Assembly: GCA_029077775.1 (NCBI GenBank)
Contig: JAQNCU010000039.1
Coordinates: forward strand, 1-13,260
Reading direction: 5' to 3'
Source of the DNA: Acidocella sp.
Lineage (GTDB): Bacteria; Pseudomonadota; Alphaproteobacteria; Acetobacterales; Acetobacteraceae
Length of the DNA stretch: 13,260 nt
Numbering within the stretch: position 1 is the first letter of the stretch; each line of letters begins with the position of its first letter. Positions 7,508-13,260 of this stretch are shown here, one piece after another. A model generated the notes under the pieces. The model ran no database searches. It worked only from the letters and a program-made list of their open reading frames with translations, and was not told the origin of the DNA. The translations under genes and the position numbers were made by a program.

Positions 7508-9025
7508 ATGTCGGCCGTAGGTTCAATCGTCACCAATACCGGCGCATTAGAGGCGCTGAATGCCATCTCGAATACCGCTAGCGCCAACAACTCGCTGGAG
7601 AGCCAGCTCTCAAGCGGCCTGTCGATCAACTCCCCGGCCGATAATCCGGCGGGTTACATCACCGCGCAGGGCTTCACCTCCCAGCTTAATGGTCTGACCC
7701 AGGCGATCTCGAACGCCAACCAGGGTGTCAGCCTCCTGCAAACCGCGCAGGGTGCCATCACCCAGCAGATCGGCGTGGTCCAGCAGCTCAACTCCATCGC
7801 CGTGCAGGCCGCCAATGGCACGCAAACCCCGGCGGAATCGCAGTCGCTGCAAAGCCTGGTCAGTCAGCTTACCGGCCAGGTCAACACCATCGCGACACAG
7901 ACGCAGTTCAACAATATCAGCCTGTTGAACGGCGCTTTCTCCGGCGTGCAGTTTCAGGTCGGCGCCAATGAAGGCCAGACACAAACCCTCACCATCGCCA
8001 ACCTGCAATCCAGCGCCATCGGTTTGAACAGATCTTCGGCCTCCGCCGCAATTTATAAAAACTTCGGCAGCGGCGGCGGCGTGGTCACCACCGGTACGGC
8101 GACCGCCCTGCCCACCACGGGCGCCTTCACCGTCTCCACAGCCACGACGCCATTGTCCATCACCGGCGCCTCCGGCAAAACCGCGACTGTGGCGGTGGGC
8201 TCAACAACGGAATCCGCCGCAACGCTTGCCACCGCCATCAACAACGTCGCGGGCACGACAGGCGTACAGGCCCAGGCAACCACAACGGCCACCTTCGCGC
8301 TCAGCAACACCACCGCTGGCAGTGGCTTTGCCTTCACCATCCAGGCTGACAAGGGCGGCGGGGCAGGCACGATCGGCGCGGCGCAGTCCATCGTCGCCTC
8401 CAGCGCCGCGCAGGTCGTCTCACAGGTCAATGGCAGCAGCTCGACCAGTGGAATCACCGCGTCGCTCAACACGGCGGGCGATCTGGTGCTCACCCAGGCC
8501 AGCGGCGATAATATCGACATCACGGCGGTGAAAGCGGGCGTGTACACGCCGGTTGGCGGCACCACGGCGGGTGTTCCCGCGGGCACCATCACCGGCAACG
8601 CCACCACGCCCACATCGGCCCTGATCCAGGGGCAGGTGCAGTTCCAGTCCAGCGGCGCGTTCTCGGTCAAAAATGGCTCAGAAATCGGCCTGAAAACCGC
8701 CTCGACGCTGACCGCGCTCTCGTCGATCAATGTCAGCACCACCGCCGGGGCCAACACCGCCATCAACGTCGTTAAATACGCGCTGGCGGCCCTGAACAAC
8801 CAGGGCGGGCAGCTCGGCGCGGTGCAGCAGGCGTTGGGGGCAAATATCAACAACCTCAACACCACCAGCCAGAACCTTACCTCGGCCTTGGGCGTGGTGC
8901 AGGACGCGAATATCCCGTCCGTCGCGAATAAACTGACCGAAGCCCAGATCCAGGCGCAATCGGGCGTCGCGGCGCTTAAATCCTCGACCCAGCTACAGCA
9001 ATCCTATCTGTCGCTGCTGCCGTAA
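7508..9025 (+). CDS. fliC: Flagellin, filament structural protein
   Basis: This is the major filament subunit (505 aa). The N-terminal D0/D1 helices span about 1-170 (NNSLESQLSSGLSINSPADN, GVSLLQTAQGAI, LNSIAVQAANG, TQFNNISLLNG), and the C-terminal D1/D0 helices run from about 400 to the end (GANINNLNTTSQNLTSAL, then QQSYLSLLP). Between them, roughly 174-395 is a Ser/Thr/Ala/Gly-rich variable domain. It contains two regions resembling the flagellin IN motif, around 232-280 (LATAINNVAGTTGVQA) and 294-340 (VVSQVNGSSSTSGITASL). There are no cysteines. The site AAGGAG lies 6 nt before the ATG. The variable domain is the surface-exposed part of a filament and the usual place for O-linked glycans, which fits the nearby transferase gene. 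FlgL is the only close alternative, but it is assigned upstream by its ending. Confidence 0.95.
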   Translation: MSAVGSIVTNTGALEALNAISNTASANNSLESQLSSGLSINSPADNPAGYITAQGFTSQLNGLTQAISNANQGVSLLQTAQGAITQQIGVVQQLNSIAVQAANGTQTPAESQSLQSLVSQLTGQVNTIATQTQFNNISLLNGAFSGVQFQVGANEGQTQTLTIANLQSSAIGLNRSSASAAIYKNFGSGGGVVTTGTATALPTTGAFTVSTATTPLSITGASGKTATVAVGSTTESAATLATAINNVAGTTGVQAQATTTATFALSNTTAGSGFAFTIQADKGGGAGTIGAAQSIVASSAAQVVSQVNGSSSTSGITASLNTAGDLVLTQASGDNIDITAVKAGVYTPVGGTTAGVPAGTITGNATTPTSALIQGQVQFQSSGAFSVKNGSEIGLKTASTLTALSSINVSTTAGANTAINVVKYALAALNNQGGQLGAVQQALGANINNLNTTSQNLTSALGVVQDANIPSVANKLTEAQIQAQSGVAALKSSTQLQQSYLSLLP

Positions 9026-9037
9026 GATTAATCTGAA

Positions 9038-9064
9038 TTCGCCGGGGCAAAAGGCTCCGGCGAA
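9038..9064. terminator. Strong stem-loop after flagellin
   Basis: TTCGCCGGGGC (9038-9048) pairs with GCTCCGGCGAA (9054-9064) over 11 bp including one G-T wobble, with a 5-nt loop AAAAG. It starts 13 bp after the flagellin stop. No clean T-run follows, only a pyrimidine-rich stretch, so it may be a leaky terminator or an mRNA-stabilising 3' structure. Either would let flagellin mRNA exceed fliD mRNA. Confidence 0.55.
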
Positions 9065-9130
9065 ACCGGCTTCACGTCTTCGTCTTTCCCATAAAGGCGT
9101 AAACAATACCTCCCGGCTTCAGGAGCAAGC

Positions 9131-10528
9131 ATGTCCACGGTCAGTTCCCTCAGTTCCGCCTCGATCTCATCGGCGATCAAAACCGACCAGGCACGGCTGC
9201 AAAAACCAGTCACCGCCTTACAGACCGAGGCAACCGCAGATCAGGCGCAAATCTCCGCCTGGGGCACCATAAAAGGCTCTGTGTCCTCACTTTCCAGCGC
9301 GCTCGGCGGTATCTCAAACCTCTCCACCGCCACGGCGCTGAAAGCCACGAGCAGCAACACCGCCACCGCCACCGCCACCGCTGCGGCCTCCGCCGTGGCC
9401 GGAACCTATAATCTGACCCACATACAACTCGCCAAAACGCAGGAAATCTATTCCGCTGTCAAAACATCGGCCAGTGCGAATCTGGGCAGCGGCGCCACCG
9501 GCTCGCTGAACTTCACACTCTCGAATGGCAAGGCTGAGCAGGTACAAATCCCCACCGCCAACCAGACCCTGACCGGCATTGCGGCGGCGATCAATGCCAA
9601 AGCCGGCGGCGTGCAGGCCATCGTCATCGGCACCAGCAGCGGGGCGCGGCTGGTGTTACAAAGCTCCGCCCCCGGCAGCGGCAACGGCTTTACCTTCACT
9701 GGCACTGGCGGCCTGGCCACGCTGAATTACGCGGGCGCTTCCGGCGGCGGCTCATTCTCGCTCGCCCAGGGCGCTAAAAACGCCTCGTTTGACATAAACG
9801 GCGTGCCTGTCACCAATGCGGGGAACACCATCACCAGCGCGGTCTCCGGTCTGACCATCACGCTCGCCGCCTCCGGCAGCACCAATGTCGCGGTCGCGTC
9901 CTCAGCGGGTGGCATATCCGGAGCCCTTTCCAGCGTTGCCAGCAATCTGAGCGCCGCCATCGCCGCCATCGGCAAACAAACAGCCTTCGTGCCCGCCGCC
10001 TCGGCCACGCTCACCTCCAGCGCCACAGCGGCAAAATCCGGCCCGCTGCTCGGTAATTTCACGGCCACGGATTTGTCGTATCAATTGCTCGGCGCGGTCT
10101 CGGGTGCGGCCGCCAGCGGCATGTCCGCCAATGCCATCGGCTTCAGCGTCTCGGCCCAGGGCGCGGTCACCTTTAACGCCGCCAATTTTAACACCGCCTA
10201 TGCCGCCAACCCGAAGGCCGTCACCGCGCTGATCGGCAAAATCTATGCCGGGCTGAACACCCTCACCTCGGCGGCTCTGGGCAGCGCGACAGGCAGTGGG
10301 ACCAGCACAAAATCAACGGGCGAAATTGCGGCGCAGACAAATTCGTTACAAAACGAGATCACCTCGCTCAACACCCAGGCCACACAGATCGAGCGTGACA
10401 ACAGTGCGGCGCTGAACATTCTCGTTCAGCAATACACCGCGGCGGAAACGGCCTCTAACGCGGCGCAGATCTCACAATCCTATCTCAGCGTCTTCACCAA
10501 CACATCAAGCGGAACCAGCAGCGGCTGA
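9131..10528 (+). CDS. fliD: Filament cap protein FliD (HAP2)
   Basis: FliD is the cap at the filament tip that folds incoming flagellin. The 465-aa protein has a FliD_N-like start (residues 18-70; ISAWGTIKGSVSSLSSALGG) and a flagellin IN-type stretch near 146-180 (LTGIAAAINAKAGGVQA). The hallmark FDINGVPVTNAGNTITSAVSGLT is at 220-242, and the FliD_C region has GPLLGNFTATDL (304-315), IGFSVSAQGAVTF (336-348) and a C-terminal coiled-coil-like helix ending QSYLSVF. The usual N-terminal GSGLD-type motif is absent. An in-frame stop at 9092 with no ATG or GTG between it and 9131 excludes a longer protein. AGGAG at 9121-9125 supports this start. The 105-bp gap after flagellin leaves room for its own promoter, though I found no good one. 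Confidence 0.9.
   Translation: MSTVSSLSSASISSAIKTDQARLQKPVTALQTEATADQAQISAWGTIKGSVSSLSSALGGISNLSTATALKATSSNTATATATAAASAVAGTYNLTHIQLAKTQEIYSAVKTSASANLGSGATGSLNFTLSNGKAEQVQIPTANQTLTGIAAAINAKAGGVQAIVIGTSSGARLVLQSSAPGSGNGFTFTGTGGLATLNYAGASGGGSFSLAQGAKNASFDINGVPVTNAGNTITSAVSGLTITLAASGSTNVAVASSAGGISGALSSVASNLSAAIAAIGKQTAFVPAASATLTSSATAAKSGPLLGNFTATDLSYQLLGAVSGAAASGMSANAIGFSVSAQGAVTFNAANFNTAYAANPKAVTALIGKIYAGLNTLTSAALGSATGSGTSTKSTGEIAAQTNSLQNEITSLNTQATQIERDNSAALNILVQQYTAAETASNAAQISQSYLSVFTNTSSGTSSG
9358..9381 (+). repeat. Hexanucleotide tandem repeat in fliD
   Basis: Four perfect CACCGC units encode alternating Thr-Ala at FliD residues 77-84. Any gain or loss of units would keep the reading frame. 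Confidence 0.7.
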
Positions 10529-10548
10529 GTTTTTAACGGGAACTTGTC

Positions 10549-10923
10549 ATGGACCAATCCACCCAATACCGGGCTGCCATGTTCGACGGCCAGGCCGACC
10601 TTTCCTGGATCCGCCAGGGATGGCGCGGCTTACGTCTATATGGTCGCCGTGCGCGCGCCGCGATTATGGCAGATGATGTCGTTATAAAAGCGGCCATGAT
10701 CGCCCGCGCCGATGAATTGCTGAATTTACTGACCGGCATTCTTGATGACACGCAGCCCGCCGGGCTTGGTCCCGCACTTATGACCATATATTCAGCCTTG
10801 CGTTTCGCACTGCTGCGCGCCAACATCGAAAATAACATTGACGCCCTCGACGATTTTGAAGCTGCCCTGGCGATCCTTGACCGTGACCTGATATCATCAT
10901 CTGAAAGCACGATAGCCGCATGA
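10549..10923 (+). CDS. fliS: Flagellin export chaperone FliS
   Basis: FliS binds the C-terminal disordered helix of flagellin in the cytosol and stops early polymerisation. The 124-aa, mostly helical protein keeps the family outline: YRAA at 7-10, a first helix through GLRLYGRRARAAI, MIARADELLNLLTGILD at about 50-66, and LMTIYSALRFALLRANIENN at 77-96, matching the LYDYL..LL.AN pattern. The usual LYDG motif in the first helix is not preserved, so it is a divergent member. It directly follows fliD (20-bp gap, GGGAA 6 nt before the ATG), the commonest genomic order for fliS. The end overlaps flgM by 4 bp (ATGA). No terminator lies between fliD and fliS. Confidence 0.85.
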   Translation: MDQSTQYRAAMFDGQADLSWIRQGWRGLRLYGRRARAAIMADDVVIKAAMIARADELLNLLTGILDDTQPAGLGPALMTIYSALRFALLRANIENNIDALDDFEAALAILDRDLISSSESTIAA

Positions 10924-11228
10924 CCAACGCGATCTCATCACTCCCGACCCTGCCCTTGGTGCCGGACACAGCAGCCCACCCCACCGGCAAGCCGCCGCCC
11001 GGCGCCGATGCCCCCACCGCTGGCCCCGCCGCCGCCCAGGCCGAGGCCGCCACGATCAGCGTTGCCGCCCAGGTCACCACGCAGATGTTAAACGCCGCGC
11101 GTGATTCCGCTGGCATAGACCACGCCGCCGTCAACAAAATCCGCACCGCCCTGCAAAATGGCCAGTATAATGTGACACCTGAGACTTTGGCGCAGGCCAT
11201 CGCGACGGTATTGAAAGAAACCAAATAA
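10920..11228 (+). CDS. flgM: Anti-sigma-28 factor FlgM
   Basis: FlgM binds and inhibits sigma-28 (FliA) until the hook is finished, then is exported, coupling late gene expression to assembly. The 102-aa protein has a Pro/Ala-rich, probably disordered N-terminal half (1-45), as expected for an exported unfolded protein. The C-terminal sigma-binding helices read DHAAVNKIRTALQNGQYNV (67-85) and ETLAQAIATVLK (88-99), closely following the FlgM pattern of V..IR.A+..G.Y.V....+A..++. Start and stop codons overlap with both neighbours (fliS ATGA; next gene TAATG), indicating coupled translation. The fliA gene itself is not in this window. Confidence 0.85.
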   Translation: MTNAISSLPTLPLVPDTAAHPTGKPPPGADAPTAGPAAAQAEAATISVAAQVTTQMLNAARDSAGIDHAAVNKIRTALQNGQYNVTPETLAQAIATVLKETK

Positions 11229-11701
11229 TGCATTTCGCCGGGCAGTTCCGTCCCATCGAACCGTCTGCCCCGTTTGCGCCATCGGCACCGCTGGCCGCGA
11301 TCCTCCAAAGGGGGCTCGATCTCGTCGAGGATCTTAGCGTCAAACTTCAGACATTAGACGGTCTTTTGCTTACAGGCCGCCCGCCGGAAATTTCCGAGGC
11401 CGCTGCGATTGTTGAGACCACGCTGCACGCCGCAACGCCCGCTTTCGCTGAGATTGCGCAGACCATGGGGCATCTGGGGGCGAGCAACCTCGCCGCCGCT
11501 GCCGCCCAGCTACGTGAGATTGAGGAGCAGCACGCGGCGCAGTTGGCAGAATCTTTGCGCTTTGCCCTGGCGCGCTTTGCCAAACGCTCGGTCAGCGCCA
11601 ATCGGCGCGCCCGACAGCTCAATCGGGGCCTCAACGCCGCCCTTAACACATTACAGGCGCTCGGCGTCCAGGAAAGCGGACGGTTGATCGCCGAGGCGTG
11701 A
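11228..11701 (+). CDS. flgN: FlgN-like flagellar export chaperone (probable)
   Basis: A 157-aa, Ala- and Leu-rich protein, predicted by eye to be almost all helix after residue 20. Heptad-like segments cover about 22-50, 55-80 and 87-125, with an Arg-rich NRRARQLNRGLNAALNTLQAL near the C-terminus. FlgN is the chaperone for the hook-filament junction proteins FlgK and FlgL, and the C-terminal Asn/Leu helix resembles the FlgN pattern. FlgN diverges strongly, so the main argument is position: it immediately follows flgM with a one-base stop-start overlap, as in the common flgMN pair. It is the last gene of the flagellar string. An unrelated flagellar helical protein cannot be excluded. Confidence 0.6.
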   Translation: MHFAGQFRPIEPSAPFAPSAPLAAILQRGLDLVEDLSVKLQTLDGLLLTGRPPEISEAAAIVETTLHAATPAFAEIAQTMGHLGASNLAAAAAQLREIEEQHAAQLAESLRFALARFAKRSVSANRRARQLNRGLNAALNTLQALGVQESGRLIAEA

Positions 11702-11713
11702 CCTGCGCCGCAC

Positions 11714-11721
11714 GTTCGAAC
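11714..11721. repeat. 8-bp palindrome GTTCGAAC
   Basis: A perfect palindrome 12 bp after the flgN-like stop, in the 76-bp gap before putA. The second GTTC expected of an alphaproteobacterial LexA box (GTTC-N7-GTTC) is absent. Function unknown. Confidence 0.3.
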
Positions 11722-11740
11722 ATCGGGTCGTATTAAAAAA

Positions 11741-11776
11741 CCCTGGACCACACGGCCCGTGCTATTTATGCCAGGG
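11741..11776. promoter_or_regulatory. Nested inverted repeats just before putA
   Basis: The outer arms CCCTGG (11741-11746) and CCAGGG (11771-11776) enclose an inner palindrome, CACGG-C-CCGTG (11751-11761). The outer right arm ends one base before the putA ATG and covers the place where a ribosome binding site should be; AGGG is there, but too close to the start. This could be an operator for a proline-responsive regulator or an RNA fold that limits translation. Neither is shown by the sequence alone. Confidence 0.4.
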
Positions 11777-11777
11777 C

Positions 11778-13260
11778 ATGGCGCCGGATCAGGTCAACAC
11801 AATTCCCTTCGCTGCGTTTTGCGATGAAACCACGCGGCAATCTGGTCTGCGCGCGGCCATCACCGCGGCTTACCGGCGGTCGGAGATTTCGTGCATCCAG
11901 GCCCTGTTGCCCGCCGCCACGCTGACCACGCCTGAAAAGCCGCGCACGCGCGCCACCGGAACACACCTCATCACCGCCGCGCGCGCCGGGCCTGCACCCG
12001 CCGGTGCCGCCGCCCTGATCCGTGAATATGCACTCTCAAGTGCTGAAGGCGTCGCGCTGATGTGCCTGGCCGAGGCCCTGCTTCGCATTCCCGACATTGC
12101 CACCCGCGACGCGCTGATCCGCGATAAAATCAGCGGCGGCGATTGGCGCGCGCATCTGGGCGGCAACCGCGCCCTGTTCGTCAACGCCGCCACCTGGGGG
12201 CTGGTGATCACCGGACGGCTGACCTCTGCGGGGGACGACCCGACGCTTGGCAACGCGCTCACCCGATTGCTGGCGCGCGCAGGCGAACCCGTGATCCGCA
12301 AAGCCGTCGATCTCGCCATGCGGCTGATGGGCAACCAGTTTGTGCTCGGCGAGACCATCGAAAAAGCCCTCGCCCACGCCCGCACCCGCGAAGCCAGCGG
12401 ATTTCGTTATTCCTACGATATGTTGGGTGAGGCCGCCCTCACAGCCAATGATGCAGCCCGGTACTTCGCCGCTTATCACCATGCCATTATCGCCATAGGG
12501 GCGGCATCGCAGGGGCGCGGTATTTATGAAGGCCCCGGCATTTCAATCAAACTCTCCGCCCTGCACCCGCGCTACACGCGCCGCCAGAAAGCCCGCGTGC
12601 TGGCGGAACTTCAACCGCGTTTGACCAGCCTCGCCATGCTCGCGCGGGCTTGCGATGTCGGCTTTAACATCGACGCGGAGGAGACCGACCGGCTCGACCT
12701 TTCGCTCGACCTTTTGGAACATCTTTGCACCCTGCCGGGCCTCGCAGGCTGGCACGGCATCGGCTTTGTCGTGCAGGCGTATCAGAAACGCGCGCCGTTC
12801 GTACTGGATTTCTGCATAGACCTCGCGCGCCGCACGGGCCATCGGCTTATGATCAGGCTGGTCAAAGGCGCTTATTGGGATGCCGAGATCAAACGCGCCC
12901 AGGAGGGCGGGTTCGATGATTTTCCGGTTTTTACGCGCAAAATCCACACCGACATCTCGTATCTCGCCTGCGCCCGTAAACTGCTCGCCGCGCGAGACAC
13001 AATCTATCCGCAATTTGCCACGCATAACGCCCTGACCATCGCCGCCATTCACGCGATAGGGACCGTCGCCGATACTCACGCGATGGGTGCCGGGGACGAT
13101 TATGAATTCCAGTGCCTGCATGGCATGGGCGAGGATTTATACGCCCAGGTCATCGGCCCCGGTCACCTCAACATCCCGTGCCGGGTTTATGCACCGGTCG
13201 GCGGGCACGAAACGCTGTTGGCCTATCTGGTGCGCCGCCTGCTGGAAAACGGCGCGAATG
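11778..13260 (+). CDS. putA: Bifunctional proline utilisation protein PutA, 5' part (partial)
   Basis: PutA oxidises proline to glutamate with an FAD-dependent proline dehydrogenase and then an NAD-dependent P5C dehydrogenase. The window has the first 494 codons and lacks the 3' end, so only the dehydrogenase barrel is visible. Residues 20-34 (SGLRAAITAAYRRSE) match the PutA N-terminal arm, and the helical domain follows (YALSSAEGVALMCLAEALLRIPD; ATRDALIRDKI). FAD and substrate motifs include NIDAEE (Glu301-302), AYQKR, VKGAYWD (Lys363), FATHN (His416) and YEFQCLHGM (from 442). Tyr471 (YAPVG), Tyr483 and Arg486-Arg487 (RRLLENGAN) have exactly the spacing of E. coli Tyr540, Tyr552 and Arg555-Arg556. 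There is no N-terminal ribbon-helix-helix domain, so it is unlikely to repress itself as E. coli PutA does. ATG 11778 is the best start, but its ribosome binding site is poor. It is functionally separate from the flagellar genes. Confidence 0.95.
   Translation, partial: MAPDQVNTIPFAAFCDETTRQSGLRAAITAAYRRSEISCIQALLPAATLTTPEKPRTRATGTHLITAARAGPAPAGAAALIREYALSSAEGVALMCLAEALLRIPDIATRDALIRDKISGGDWRAHLGGNRALFVNAATWGLVITGRLTSAGDDPTLGNALTRLLARAGEPVIRKAVDLAMRLMGNQFVLGETIEKALAHARTREASGFRYSYDMLGEAALTANDAARYFAAYHHAIIAIGAASQGRGIYEGPGISIKLSALHPRYTRRQKARVLAELQPRLTSLAMLARACDVGFNIDAEETDRLDLSLDLLEHLCTLPGLAGWHGIGFVVQAYQKRAPFVLDFCIDLARRTGHRLMIRLVKGAYWDAEIKRAQEGGFDDFPVFTRKIHTDISYLACARKLLAARDTIYPQFATHNALTIAAIHAIGTVADTHAMGAGDDYEFQCLHGMGEDLYAQVIGPGHLNIPCRVYAPVGGHETLLAYLVRRLLENGAN

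Noticed and set aside
9091..9120. TAAA-containing stretch before fliD as a sigma-28 promoter
   Set aside because: At 11-12 bp spacing the -10 region matches only two or three of eight consensus bases, too weak to call.
11714..11728. GTTC as part of a LexA box
   Set aside because: The second GTTC is not found seven bases later; only the local palindrome is present.
11768..11770. ATG at 11768 as the putA start
   Set aside because: It is in a different reading frame from the PutA protein; the in-frame ATG is 11778.

Overview
This is a high-GC window (roughly 65% G+C, estimated by eye) with dense, co-directional and often overlapping genes. It most likely comes from an alphaproteobacterium, plausibly an acetic-acid-bacterium relative (Acetobacteraceae). 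That assignment is inference from protein style and composition; there is no rRNA or other marker gene to confirm it. All ten genes lie on the + strand. I found no tRNA, rRNA, CRISPR array, transposase or convincing minus-strand gene.

Layout. 1-311 has no gene but holds several inverted repeats and a 13-bp-phased set of direct repeats. 312-2038 encodes the flagellar export ATPase FliI and a FliJ-like stalk protein, overlapping by 4 bp. 2050-3270 is FlgL, the hook-filament junction protein. 3281-6715 is an 1144-residue fusion of a sulfotransferase-type P-loop domain with glycosyltransferase-like domains, set inside the flagellar gene string. 6712-7416 is FlgA, the P-ring chaperone. After a 91-bp gap with a candidate sigma-28 promoter comes flagellin (7508-9025). 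A strong stem-loop then separates it from fliD (filament cap, 9131-10528), followed by fliS, flgM and a flgN-like gene as a tightly packed or overlapping run (10549-11701). The flagellar block ends there. After 76 bp containing nested palindromes, the N-terminal 494 codons of putA (proline dehydrogenase part) run off the right edge.

How the genes fit together. FliI and FliJ energise type III export. FlgL, flagellin and FliD are late exported filament proteins. FliS and FlgN are their probable cytosolic chaperones, and FlgM is the anti-sigma factor that normally leaves through the finished hook to release sigma-28. The fusion enzyme has no visible signal peptide or membrane segment, so it probably acts in the cytosol. 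Its place between flgL and flgA makes it a good candidate for modifying flagellin or FlgL before export. The flagellin carries a long Ser/Thr-rich central region that could be the acceptor.

The most interesting item is the sulfotransferase-glycosyltransferase fusion. Next are the FlgM/FliS/FlgN/FliD-type late gene set, which differs from the Caulobacter pattern, and the unexplained repeats upstream of fliI and putA.
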